Shown here one piece after another: positions 1-6,512 of a stretch of 6,676 nucleotides of DNA (position 1 is its first letter; each line of letters begins with the position of its first letter). Under the pieces are notes generated by a model, which did no database searches, was not told the DNA's origin, and worked only from the letters and a program-made list of their open reading frames with translations. A program made the position numbers and the translations under genes. The DNA comes from Anaerolineaceae bacterium (GTDB taxonomy: Bacteria > Chloroflexota > Anaerolineae > Anaerolineales > Anaerolineaceae). The stretch lies in NCBI GenBank assembly GCA_011620445.1, contig WOZB01000105.1, positions 1 to 6,676 on the forward strand. Reading direction: 5' to 3'.

Positions 1-1
1 T

Positions 2-1087
2 GCCGAAGCCACTGCCTCAGTGGTGAAGGTCTTTTCGGGTTGGCTCTCGGATAAACTGGGCACGCGGAAATGGCTGGCTGTGATTGGTTATGGGCTTTCT
101 GCCTTGGTCAAACCCTTCTTTTACTTTGCCAATTCGGCCGCTGCTATTGCCGGTATCCGCTGGATGGACCGTTTTGGCAAGGGCATCCGTACCGCCCCCC
201 GGGACGCGCTGGTGGGGGATTCCATCGAACCTGAGCATCGCGGTTTTGCCTTCGGCTTGCACCGTGCTGCCGATACGGCAGGTGCCTTTCTGGGCATCCT
301 GATTGCCGCATATGTGGTTTGGAAACTGCAAGCCTCCGGGCAACAACTTAGTGAAAATACCTTCCGCACCATCGTGCTTATCAGCATCATTCCCGCCTTC
401 CTGTCGGTGCTTTCCCTTGCCCTGGGTGCCAAGGATATAGCGGTCAAACAAGCTCAGGTAGGTCCCAAGATAAGTTTTAAGGGTTTGGGGAAGAATTTCT
501 TAATTTTTATGGTTATTGTGGGGCTCTTTGATCTTGGCAACTCATCCGATGCCTTCCTCGTTTTGCGTGCCCAGGAGCGCGGCCTGAACATTCTGAACAT
601 CTTGCTAATGCTGGCGGTATTCAACCTGGTCTATACGCTTGTCTCCACCCCGGCAGGGGCTCTCTCTGATCGGATTGGCCGCCGTACCCTCATTGTGGGG
701 GGGTGGATTGTTTACGCATTCATCTATTTGGGCTTTGCGCTCGCAAAAAATGCCACCCAAATCTGGATCCTTTATGTCACTTACGGTTTATATTACGGCA
801 TGGCATATGGCACAGCCAAGGCTATGGTCACCGATCTGGTGCCCGCGGATTTACTTGGCACTGCCCATGGCACTTACAACGCCGTCCTGGGGATATTGGA
901 CTTTCCTGCCTCGTTGATTGCCGGTCTGCTCTGGTCCGGGGCTTTTGGCTGGAAAGGCTTTGGCCCGTCGGCACCCTTTTTCTTCGGGGCGGCTTGCGCC
1001 CTTCTGGCTGCAATCCTTTTCCTGATATGGAAACCTCAGGAAAAACCCTCTTCAACTGAGGTATCTCGGGTTGAAAAATCTGCCTGA
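2..1087 (+). CDS. MFS transporter, 5'-truncated by the window edge
   Basis: This is an inner-membrane secondary transporter of the major facilitator superfamily; its substrate cannot be read from the sequence. The frame is open from base 2 and gives 361 residues. The GTG at 20 is not the true start, because homologous-looking sequence (AEATAS) runs on upstream. MFS proteins usually have 400-430 residues, so about 50-60 residues (TM1 and the start of TM2) probably lie before the window. The loop 2-3 'motif A' is visible at fragment residues 13-23 (GWLSDKLGTRK), and its second-half repeat at 219-228 (GALSDRIGRR). A conserved cytoplasmic stretch at about 57-70 (RFGKGIRTAPRDAL) is followed by an amphipathic segment containing HRAADT. 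Hydrophobic helices follow up to about residue 343, and then a short charged tail. The superfamily call is secure, but a drug, sugar or other substrate would be a guess. The next gene has its own promoter. Confidence 0.9.
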   Translation, partial: AEATASVVKVFSGWLSDKLGTRKWLAVIGYGLSALVKPFFYFANSAAAIAGIRWMDRFGKGIRTAPRDALVGDSIEPEHRGFAFGLHRAADTAGAFLGILIAAYVVWKLQASGQQLSENTFRTIVLISIIPAFLSVLSLALGAKDIAVKQAQVGPKISFKGLGKNFLIFMVIVGLFDLGNSSDAFLVLRAQERGLNILNILLMLAVFNLVYTLVSTPAGALSDRIGRRTLIVGGWIVYAFIYLGFALAKNATQIWILYVTYGLYYGMAYGTAKAMVTDLVPADLLGTAHGTYNAVLGILDFPASLIAGLLWSGAFGWKGFGPSAPFFFGAACALLAAILFLIWKPQEKPSSTEVSRVEKSA

Positions 1088-1094
1088 ATCGTGC

Positions 1095-1108
1095 CTGCAG
1101 AATTGCAG
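1095..1108. promoter_or_regulatory. Short inverted repeat in the -35 zone of the glycosyltransferase promoter
   Basis: CTGCA-GAAT-TGCAG is a perfect 5-bp dyad with a 4-base spacer. It lies about 14 bp upstream of the TATAAT box, where the -35 element would be. It could be a small operator, or chance. There is no T-tract, so it is not a terminator for the upstream transporter. A 5-bp dyad is weak evidence by itself. Confidence 0.2.
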
Positions 1109-1119
1109 TCTGTATAGCT

Positions 1120-1128
1120 TGATATAAT
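1120..1128 (+). promoter_or_regulatory. Extended -10 promoter of the glycosyltransferase gene
   Basis: TGATATAAT is an exact TATAAT (1123-1128) preceded by the TGn extension. No good -35 hexamer lies at 16-18 bp spacing, which fits a promoter that depends on the extended -10. Transcription would start near 1135, only about 10 bases before the ATG at 1145. The Shine-Dalgarno sequence AGAGGA (1135-1140) would then sit at the very 5' end of the mRNA. Confidence 0.6.
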
Positions 1129-1144
1129 CCGGTCAGAGGAATTT

Positions 1145-2338
1145 ATGAAAATTGGTGTTCTAGCTTACCGCTTCAAGTATTATTCCAACCAGCGGATCAT
1201 TGTTGGTAAGGTTCCTGAAGCAACTTACATTCCTGTGCATGATAGCTTCTCTATTGTCCGTAATCTGGCTTTTAGGCTTAACCAAATGTTTCATAAACCT
1301 CTGATTCCAACATTCGATCTTAATAATCAATTTGAGGATTTTGACCTCAATCGGGTTGATCTGATCCATTTTTCAAATGGTATCAGTTACGGCAAAACCC
1401 CTTGGGTATCATCTTTTGAAACCATCCTGCCACGTTTCACTGAACTGGTAACCCGCCATCAAGGCGAAGTATCTAGCGACATTAAACTGACCCCTCTTGT
1501 CAAACGCGGACTGACAGCTTTGGCTGGCAAAAGCTGTAAACGAATCATTGCCTGGTCAGAGTGCACCGCAGCAATCCAGCGCGACCTTATGTCTTCTTTT
1601 CCTACAGACTATAGTAAACCAATCCTGGCTAAAATGCAGATAATGTATCCACCACAGGAATTGCTGGTGAATACTGTTACTCCCCGTCAATACAACCAAT
1701 CCAATCCGATCCGCTTTATTCTGGTCGGGGCAGCTTTCTTCCGCAAGGGTGGCAAAGAATTGCTGCTGGCTTTTGAAAAGCTGGTAAAAGAAGAGCATTT
1801 ACCCATTGAGCTGGTTGTGGTTAGTTCATTGCGCCTGGAGCCTTACGCAGCCCACGAAACCGAGCAAGACGTTCAGTGGGCTAAGCAGACCTTTGCCGAC
1901 AACCAGAATTGGGTGGAGTATTACGCTTCGCTTCCTAATGATAAAGTCCTCGCATTGATGAAGACCTGCGATGTTGGTCTCCTGCCCACCTGGGCGGACA
2001 CCTACGGCATTTCAGTTCTTGAAGCCCAAGCCTGCGGACTGCCTGTCATCACCACGGACAGCCGTGCCCTGCCGGAAATAAACAACAGCCAGGTTGGTTG
2101 GCTCATCCACGTCCCTCAGAATCGCTTGAAAGAAGCTTTGTATACAACCGAAGAGGAACGCCAAACGCTGAGCGCAAGCATTCGTGAAGGTCTGGAGCAG
2201 ATTGTTCGCGATATCGCGGCCAATCCCCATCAAATTGCTGAAAAAGGCGCGCTGGCCCTGGAGAAAATCCGTAAAGAGCATGACCCTTCAGAATATGCCA
2301 ACAAAATGCGCGCCATTTACCAGGAAGCTCTCGCCTGA
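1145..2338 (+). CDS. GT4-type (GT-B fold) glycosyltransferase
   Basis: This is a 397-residue protein that probably transfers a sugar from a nucleotide-sugar donor to a cell-surface glycan, glycolipid or small acceptor; donor and acceptor are unknown. The N-terminal acceptor domain (about 1-185) is divergent. The C-terminal Rossmann domain starts with RFILVGAAFFRKGG (190-203), whose R200/K201 sit where GT4 enzymes contact the donor phosphates. It continues to the family signature at 285-301, where DTYGISVLEAQACG holds Glu293 followed by GLPVITT. The first acid of the usual E-x7-E motif is Asp285 here. There is no signal peptide or membrane helix, so a cytosolic or peripheral protein is expected. 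ATG 1145 follows AGAGGA (1135-1140) at 4-base spacing. The first half of the gene looks more AT-rich than the upstream transporter. No neighbouring polysaccharide genes point to a pathway. The fold call is strong and the specific role is unassigned. Confidence 0.87.
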   Translation: MKIGVLAYRFKYYSNQRIIVGKVPEATYIPVHDSFSIVRNLAFRLNQMFHKPLIPTFDLNNQFEDFDLNRVDLIHFSNGISYGKTPWVSSFETILPRFTELVTRHQGEVSSDIKLTPLVKRGLTALAGKSCKRIIAWSECTAAIQRDLMSSFPTDYSKPILAKMQIMYPPQELLVNTVTPRQYNQSNPIRFILVGAAFFRKGGKELLLAFEKLVKEEHLPIELVVVSSLRLEPYAAHETEQDVQWAKQTFADNQNWVEYYASLPNDKVLALMKTCDVGLLPTWADTYGISVLEAQACGLPVITTDSRALPEINNSQVGWLIHVPQNRLKEALYTTEEERQTLSASIREGLEQIVRDIAANPHQIAEKGALALEKIRKEHDPSEYANKMRAIYQEALA

Positions 2339-2375
2339 TTGCCCTTCAATCACTGGCTAAGAACCTCGTGAAGAG

Positions 2376-2404
2376 TTGAGAATCGCTCTCTGCGAAGGTA
2401 TAAT
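2376..2404 (+). promoter_or_regulatory. Sigma-70-like promoter of the aldolase-flavodiiron operon
   Basis: TTGAGA (2376-2381) and TATAAT (2399-2404) are separated by exactly 17 bp, which is near consensus. The predicted transcription start is near 2411, giving a leader of about 25 bases to the ATG at 2436. The TTG inside the -35 box is in frame with the aldolase and could be taken for a start codon by software. Its position inside the promoter argues against that. Confidence 0.8.
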
Positions 2405-2423
2405 TTCATCATATTGCATACAC

Positions 2424-2429
2424 AAGGAG
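2424..2429 (+). promoter_or_regulatory. Ribosome binding site that fixes the aldolase start
   Basis: AAGGAG lies 6 bases before ATG 2436. No comparable site precedes the in-frame TTG at 2376, so the short form of the protein (316 residues) is preferred. Confidence 0.8.
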
Positions 2430-2435
2430 CTAAAT

Positions 2436-3386
2436 ATGATTGTAACCACTAAGAAACTTTTTGAGCATGCCTATGGCAATTACGCCATCGGTGCCTATAA
2501 CATTAATAACCTCGAACAAATAGTTGGCCTTTTCAGAGGCAACCTTGAATCTAAAGCCCCTTTTATTATCCAGCTTAGCAAGGGAGCCCGCAGCTATACC
2601 AATAAGGCTTTCCTTGAGGGTTTGATTCGCTCGGCTGACCAGGTTTTTCCTGAATCCATCTATGCTGTGCATCTTGACCATGGCGATGAAGCCACTTGTT
2701 ACGATTGTATCGACTCCGGTTTTTATTCTTCAGTCATGATCGACGGTTCTTCACTGGATTTTGAAGAAAATATTGCCGTCACCAGGCGCGTTGTTGACCG
2801 CGCCCATGCTAAAGGCATTGTAGTGGAGGCCGAACTTGGGCAACTTGGCGGTGTGGAAGAGCACGTAAATGTCTCTGAAGCCAACGCCAAACTGACCAAT
2901 CCAGAAACTGCAAAAGAATTCGTTGAGCGATCTGGCTGCGACTCATTAGCTGTTGCCATTGGCACCAGCCATGGCGCTTTCAAATTCAGCGGCACCCAGG
3001 CTCTGCACTTTGACGTGCTCGCGCAAATCCAGAATCGTCTTCCCAATTTCCCATTGGTTATGCACGGCTCCAGCTCAGTCCCACAGGACGAAGTAGCCCG
3101 TATCAACGCTGCCGGCGGCAAACTGGGCGGCGCCAGGGGTGTGGACCCTGAACAATTCAAACCCGCCTCCAAGCTGGGTGTTTGCAAGATCAACATCGAT
3201 ACCGATGGCCGCCTGGTCTGGACGCGCGTGCATCGAGAATTCTTCCTTGAGCATCCCGAAAAGTTTGACCTGCGCGATCCTGGCAAGGTTTATATGGCTG
3301 AATACGCCAAGTTCATAGCTCAGAAAAATGTTTATCTTGGATCTGCCGGTCAGCTTGAGGACGTCCGAAAATTTATTAACGGATAA
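2436..3386 (+). CDS. fba: Class II (zinc-dependent) fructose-bisphosphate aldolase
   Basis: A cytosolic metalloenzyme of glycolysis and gluconeogenesis that cleaves fructose-1,6-bisphosphate into dihydroxyacetone phosphate and glyceraldehyde-3-phosphate. The 316 residues carry the expected class II landmarks. HLDHG (79-83) holds the catalytic Asp81 and zinc ligand His82. EAELGQLGG (131-139) is the conserved acidic strand. GTSHG holds His179, MHGSS holds His210, and KINIDTD (251-257) is the substrate-phosphate region. Between MHGSS and KINIDTD lies a longer linker with GGKLGGARGVDPEQF (227-241). This resembles the subtype found in Helicobacter, many anaerobes and some protists more than the shorter Bacillus or GatY/KbaY forms. 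Related enzymes act on tagatose-1,6-bisphosphate or other ketose phosphates, so FBP is the likely but unproven substrate. No active-site residue I checked is missing. It is the first gene of an operon with the flavodiiron gene, 8 bp downstream. Confidence 0.93.
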   Translation: MIVTTKKLFEHAYGNYAIGAYNINNLEQIVGLFRGNLESKAPFIIQLSKGARSYTNKAFLEGLIRSADQVFPESIYAVHLDHGDEATCYDCIDSGFYSSVMIDGSSLDFEENIAVTRRVVDRAHAKGIVVEAELGQLGGVEEHVNVSEANAKLTNPETAKEFVERSGCDSLAVAIGTSHGAFKFSGTQALHFDVLAQIQNRLPNFPLVMHGSSSVPQDEVARINAAGGKLGGARGVDPEQFKPASKLGVCKINIDTDGRLVWTRVHREFFLEHPEKFDLRDPGKVYMAEYAKFIAQKNVYLGSAGQLEDVRKFING

Positions 3387-3394
3387 GAGGGAAT

Positions 3395-4594
3395 ATGCAT
3401 GCTGTTGAGATAAAGCCCAACATCTACTGGGTGGGGGTTAACGACCGTTCAACAAACCTCTTCGAAGGTCTTTGGCCAATACACGAGGTAGGAGTTTCTT
3501 ACAATGCTTATTTGATCAAGGACAAGAAGAATGCCTTGATTGATATATCAAAGGAGATTTTCTCTGATGATTTTGCTCAGGAGCTTTCGGACCTTATTGA
3601 TCTAAAAGATCTGGATTACATCATTGTCAATCACATGGAACCCGACCACACTGGCGCTTTAGGCCGTCTGCGGGAAATGGCCCCCAACGCCAAACTGCTT
3701 GGCATGCAAAAGGCCGTTTCAATGATGAACGACTTCTACAGTCTTACCGAAAACACCGAAGTCGTCAAACACGAAGAAACACTTTCACTGGGTAAATACA
3801 CGCTCAAATTTCTGTACACACCCGGTGTGCACTGGCCCGAAACCATGATGACCTACGTGCCCGAAGAAAAATTGCTGTTTTCGTGTGATGCCTTTGGCCA
3901 GTATGGTGCTTTGGACGGCTTTATCTTTGATGATGAGTGCCAGAATGTAGCATTTTTTGAAAAAGAAGCCCTGCGCTACTACACGAACATCATTTCGGCT
4001 TTCAGCCGCAATGTGCTTATGGCGATCGACAAAATTTCTGCTTACCCCGTCAGCATTATTGCGCCTTCGCACGGCTTAATCTGGCGCAAGGATCCGATGC
4101 ACATTATCGAACTCTACAAAACCTGGGCTGGATATGCCCAGGGACCTGCCGGCCCAGGTATCACCGTACTTTACGGTTCCATGTATCGCAACACCGAGCG
4201 GGCGCTTGACCAGACCTTGCAGGTGATCGGTCGGCAGCAGATCCCAATCGAAGTTTTCAATGTTGGCATCACGGACCCCAGTTACTATTTGCCTTCACTT
4301 CTTACCAAGCAGGGTGTTTTGATTGCCTGCCCAACCTATGAAAGAGCTATGTTCCCGGCTATGGTGCGGGCGCTCAACATGGCAGAAATTAAAGATATCA
4401 AGCACAAAGTGGCGGCCTACTTTGGCAGCTTTGCCTGGTCTGGCGGCGCAATGAATGTCTTTAATGGCTTCGCGGAACGACTTGCCTGGGATGTGGTGGG
4501 CGCGTACCAGTTTGCTGGTTCTGCAAAAGAGAATGATCTTCAGCAAATACAACAGATTGTTGAACAATTGGCGGCAAAGGCCAGGAAGCCTTAA
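3395..4594 (+). CDS. Flavodiiron protein (FprA-like O2/NO reductase)
   Basis: A soluble cytosolic enzyme that reduces O2 to water and/or NO to N2O, protecting anaerobic metabolism; sequence alone does not tell which substrate dominates. The 399 residues form the two-domain core. The N-terminal metallo-beta-lactamase-like domain keeps all seven diiron ligands: His80, Glu82, Asp84 and His85 in HMEPDH, His146 in HWPET, Asp165 in SCDAFG and His226 in PSHG. The C-terminal flavodoxin domain (about 255-395) has the FMN phosphate loop at 260-269 (YGSMYRNTER) and the later FMN loops PTYERAMFP and FGSFAWSGGA. There is no C-terminal rubredoxin or flavin reductase extension, so electrons must come from a separate rubredoxin, ferredoxin or F420-type donor not encoded here. 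ATG 3395 follows AAGAGGG (3385-3391), which overlaps the aldolase stop. This favours co-transcription with the aldolase. An intrinsic terminator follows. Confidence 0.95.
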   Translation: MHAVEIKPNIYWVGVNDRSTNLFEGLWPIHEVGVSYNAYLIKDKKNALIDISKEIFSDDFAQELSDLIDLKDLDYIIVNHMEPDHTGALGRLREMAPNAKLLGMQKAVSMMNDFYSLTENTEVVKHEETLSLGKYTLKFLYTPGVHWPETMMTYVPEEKLLFSCDAFGQYGALDGFIFDDECQNVAFFEKEALRYYTNIISAFSRNVLMAIDKISAYPVSIIAPSHGLIWRKDPMHIIELYKTWAGYAQGPAGPGITVLYGSMYRNTERALDQTLQVIGRQQIPIEVFNVGITDPSYYLPSLLTKQGVLIACPTYERAMFPAMVRALNMAEIKDIKHKVAAYFGSFAWSGGAMNVFNGFAERLAWDVVGAYQFAGSAKENDLQQIQQIVEQLAAKARKP

Positions 4595-4612
4595 GGTTGC
4601 ATCTATTAATCG

Positions 4613-4637
4613 CCCTGGGCTTTCCCCAGGGTTTTTT
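4613..4637 (+). terminator. Rho-independent terminator of the aldolase-flavodiiron operon
   Basis: CCCTGGG (4613-4619) and CCCAGGG (4625-4631) form a perfect 7-bp stem around the 5-base loop CTTTC. Six T residues follow directly (4632-4637), with a T-rich run beyond. It starts 18 bases after the flavodiiron stop and ends before the glnS promoter. Confidence 0.93.
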
Positions 4638-4651
4638 GTTTATTTTGGGAA

Positions 4652-4681
4652 TTGCCTTAGTAGCGGCATCGTTGTTATAAT
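4652..4681 (+). promoter_or_regulatory. Promoter of glnS
   Basis: TTGCCT (4652-4657) and TATAAT (4676-4681) are spaced 18 bp apart. The -10 is also extended, because TGT precedes it (4673-4675). Transcription is predicted to start near 4688, giving a leader of about 18 bases. No room remains for a T-box or other riboswitch, so such control of glnS is unlikely. Confidence 0.72.
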
Positions 4682-4695
4682 TTTTTAGCAAGATC

Positions 4696-4700
4696 AGGAG
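4696..4700 (+). promoter_or_regulatory. Ribosome binding site supporting the TTG start of glnS
   Basis: AGGAG lies 5 bases before the TTG at 4706. No ATG or GTG in frame near this point has a comparable site, and the protein from this TTG has the normal N-terminal length for the family. Confidence 0.8.
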
Positions 4701-4705
4701 CTGAA

Positions 4706-6391
4706 TTGACAGAAGAAAGCTTTACCTCAAAGAACTTTATCGAAGAAATCATCGATGAACATAACCGTACCGGCCGCTTTGGCGGCAAGGTGAAAACGCG
4801 CTTTCCACCCGAGCCCAATGGCTATCTGCACATTGGCCACTGCAAAGCCCTGGTGATCGATTTTGGCATAGCTGAAAAATATGGCGGCACAACCAACCTG
4901 CGCTATGACGACACGAACCCGGTGAAAGAAGATACCGAATACGTGGATGCCATCAAGGAGGATATCCACTGGCTGGGCTTTGATTACGCCAATGAATTGT
5001 ATGCCTCGGATTACTTTGAAGCGCTTTACGAAATGGCCGTCAAACTCATCAAGAAAGGCAAGGCTTATGTTGATGAGCTCACAGCCGAAGAGATGCGCGA
5101 GTATCGGGGAACGCTCACTGAAGGTGGCAAAAATTCACCCTGGCGCGAGCGTTCTATTGAGGAAAATCTGGAACTCTTTGAGCGCATGCGCCGCGGCGAA
5201 TTTGCTGATGGCACCAAAACTTTGCGCGCCAAGATTGACATGGCTTCCCCCAATATCAATATGCGCGACCCAGTCATGTACCGCGTTATGCACGCCACGC
5301 ATCATCGCACCGGCGACAAGTGGTGCATCTACCCCATGTACGACTTCGCGCACGGCCAGTCGGATTCGATCGAAGGCATTACGCATTCCATGTGTTCGTT
5401 GGAATACGAAAACCATCGGCCGCTCTACGACTGGTTCCTCGATGAGCTCGAAATCTTCCACCCTCAGCAGATTGAGTTTTCCCGGCTGAATATGACCCAC
5501 ACGGTCATGTCTAAACGGAAACTGCGATTGCTGGTGGAGCAGGGCTATGTTGACAGCTGGATCGATCCGCGAATGCCTACGCTGGCTGCCATGCGCCGTG
5601 CGGGTTACCCCCCGAAGGCCATCCGCGCCTTTATCGAGGCGGTAGGTGTGGCCAAAAATGAGAGTTTTGTGGATGTTGAGCTGCTGGAGCACTTTGTGCG
5701 CGATCAACTCAACCAGACCGCGCCCCGCCGCATGGCCATCCTGCGCCCAATCAAGCTGGTCATCGACAATTACCCGGCTGATCAGACTGAAGAATTTTGG
5801 GTGAGCGACTTCCCTCAGAACCCTGAATGCACAACTGGCCGCATGGTGCCGTTCTCGCGTGAGCTCTACATCGAGCAGGACGACTTTATGGAAAACCCTG
5901 TTCCCAAGTACTTCCGCCTCTCCCCAGAGCGTGAAGTGCGCCTGATGAACGCCTATTTTGTGACGGCTGTCAGTATGGATAAGGATGCGGAAGGCAAGAT
6001 CCTGGCTGTGCACTGCACTTATGACCCAGACACCCGCGGCGGCAATGCCGCTGATGGACGCAAGGTTAAAGGAACCATCCATTGGGTTTCAGCCCCGCAT
6101 GCCATCAATGCAGAAGTGCACCTTTATGATTACTTGTTCAAGGATGAACATCCTGAAGACCTGCCCGAAGGTGAATTATTTACGGACCATGTCAATAAGA
6201 ATTCCCTTGAGGTTCTTGTGGGCTGCAAGCTGGAGCCGGCCTTGGCAGAAGCCAAACCCGGCCAGCCCTGGCAGTTTGTGCGCAATGGCTACTTTAATGC
6301 CGATAGCTTTAACAGCAAACCTGGCGAGCTCGTCTTCATCCGCACGCTCTCGTTGGTGGATAGCTGGGCAAAGCAGCAAGCCCAGAAATAA
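4706..6391 (+). CDS. glnS: Glutaminyl-tRNA synthetase
   Basis: A cytosolic class I aminoacyl-tRNA synthetase that charges tRNA-Gln with glutamine using ATP. The 561 residues are close to the roughly 554 of the E. coli enzyme. The Rossmann catalytic half has [13 protein letters not shown] (33-45, the HIGH motif), RYDDTNP (66-72) and the amino-acid and CP-region signature RDPVMYR (187-193). It also has [17 protein letters not shown] (212-228) and the KMSKS-type loop VMSKRK (267-272). The C-terminal anticodon-binding beta-barrels run from about 340 to the end, with typical blocks such as KYFRL (401-405) and GTIHWVSA (456-463). These signatures separate GlnRS from the related GluRS. There is no GatB/YqeY-like C-terminal extension of the kind seen in Deinococcus. 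It starts at TTG. The gene has its own promoter, lies after a terminator and is therefore a separate unit. The tRNA gene follows 49 bp later. Confidence 0.96.
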   Translation: MTEESFTSKNFIEEIIDEHNRTGRFGGKVKTRFPPEPNGYLHIGHCKALVIDFGIAEKYGGTTNLRYDDTNPVKEDTEYVDAIKEDIHWLGFDYANELYASDYFEALYEMAVKLIKKGKAYVDELTAEEMREYRGTLTEGGKNSPWRERSIEENLELFERMRRGEFADGTKTLRAKIDMASPNINMRDPVMYRVMHATHHRTGDKWCIYPMYDFAHGQSDSIEGITHSMCSLEYENHRPLYDWFLDELEIFHPQQIEFSRLNMTHTVMSKRKLRLLVEQGYVDSWIDPRMPTLAAMRRAGYPPKAIRAFIEAVGVAKNESFVDVELLEHFVRDQLNQTAPRRMAILRPIKLVIDNYPADQTEEFWVSDFPQNPECTTGRMVPFSRELYIEQDDFMENPVPKYFRLSPEREVRLMNAYFVTAVSMDKDAEGKILAVHCTYDPDTRGGNAADGRKVKGTIHWVSAPHAINAEVHLYDYLFKDEHPEDLPEGELFTDHVNKNSLEVLVGCKLEPALAEAKPGQPWQFVRNGYFNADSFNSKPGELVFIRTLSLVDSWAKQQAQK

Positions 6392-6397
6392 GGGGCA

Positions 6398-6417
6398 AGC
6401 CCGCGCTAAATGCGGCT
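6398..6417 (+). other. Weak GC-rich hairpin after glnS
   Basis: AGC-C-CGC (6398-6404) can pair with GCG-GCT (6412-6417), leaving one bulged C and the 7-base loop GCTAAAT. No T-tract follows, so it is not a classical terminator. It could slow polymerase or protect the glnS mRNA 3' end, or mean nothing. Confidence 0.25.
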
Positions 6418-6422
6418 GCGTG

Positions 6423-6431
6423 TGCTAAAAT
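6423..6431 (+). promoter_or_regulatory. Probable extended -10 promoter of the tRNA gene
   Basis: TGCTAAAAT is a TGn-extended -10 with TAAAAT at 6426-6431. It ends 9 bases before the mature tRNA 5' end, so transcription would begin 2-4 bases upstream of the tRNA. No convincing -35 is seen at the right spacing. Read-through from glnS is also possible. Confidence 0.5.
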
Positions 6432-6440
6432 AGGGCAAAT

Positions 6441-6512
6441 GGGCCTGTAGCTTAATGGCGGAGCAGGCGACTCATAATCGCTTGGTTGAAGGTTCGAATC
6501 CTTCCGGGCCCA
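6441..6512 (+). tRNA. tRNA-Ile2 (CAU anticodon; C34 expected to become lysidine)
   Basis: The sequence folds into a full cloverleaf of 72 bases. The acceptor stem GGGCCTG pairs with CGGGCCC, with one T-G wobble. The D-arm is GCTT/GAGC. The anticodon arm is GGCGA-CTCATAA-TCGCT with anticodon CAT at 6473-6475. The variable loop is TGGTT, and the T-arm GAAGG-TTCGAAT-CCTTC is perfect. The discriminator is A6512 and the 3' CCA is not encoded, so a CCA-adding enzyme is needed. It is not the initiator: base pair 1-72 is G-C and the anticodon stem lacks the three G-C pairs next to the loop. The anticodon arm and following bases match, from memory, the E. coli AUA-reading tRNA-Ile2 and differ from elongator tRNA-Met. 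C4-G69 and C5-G68 also fit the TilS-recognised type. Isoleucine identity is therefore favoured, but tRNA-Met cannot be fully excluded without alignment. Confidence 0.88.

Noticed and set aside
20..22. GTG at 20 as the start of the MFS gene
   Set aside because: The frame is open to the window edge and the protein from here would lack TM1. The apparent start is a truncation artefact.
2336..2352. Hairpin TGATTG-CCCTT-CAATCA overlapping the glycosyltransferase stop
   Set aside because: The stem is only 6 bp, AT-rich, and not followed by a T-tract, so it is not a credible terminator.
2376..2435. TTG at 2376 as the aldolase start, adding 20 residues
   Set aside because: The TTG is the first part of the -35 box TTGAGA and would lie upstream of the transcription start. 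The extra residues do not resemble the family N-terminus, and AAGGAG marks ATG 2436.
2723..3286. 187-codon minus-strand frame inside the aldolase gene
   Set aside because: It is antisense to conserved active-site coding sequence, Ser/Thr/Pro-rich with no family motif, and has no promoter or ribosome site of its own that I can see.
5135..6082. Long open frame (315 codons) on the minus strand inside glnS
   Set aside because: It lies wholly opposite a well-supported synthetase gene, has no recognisable motif, and is the kind of frame that codon bias on the sense strand produces.
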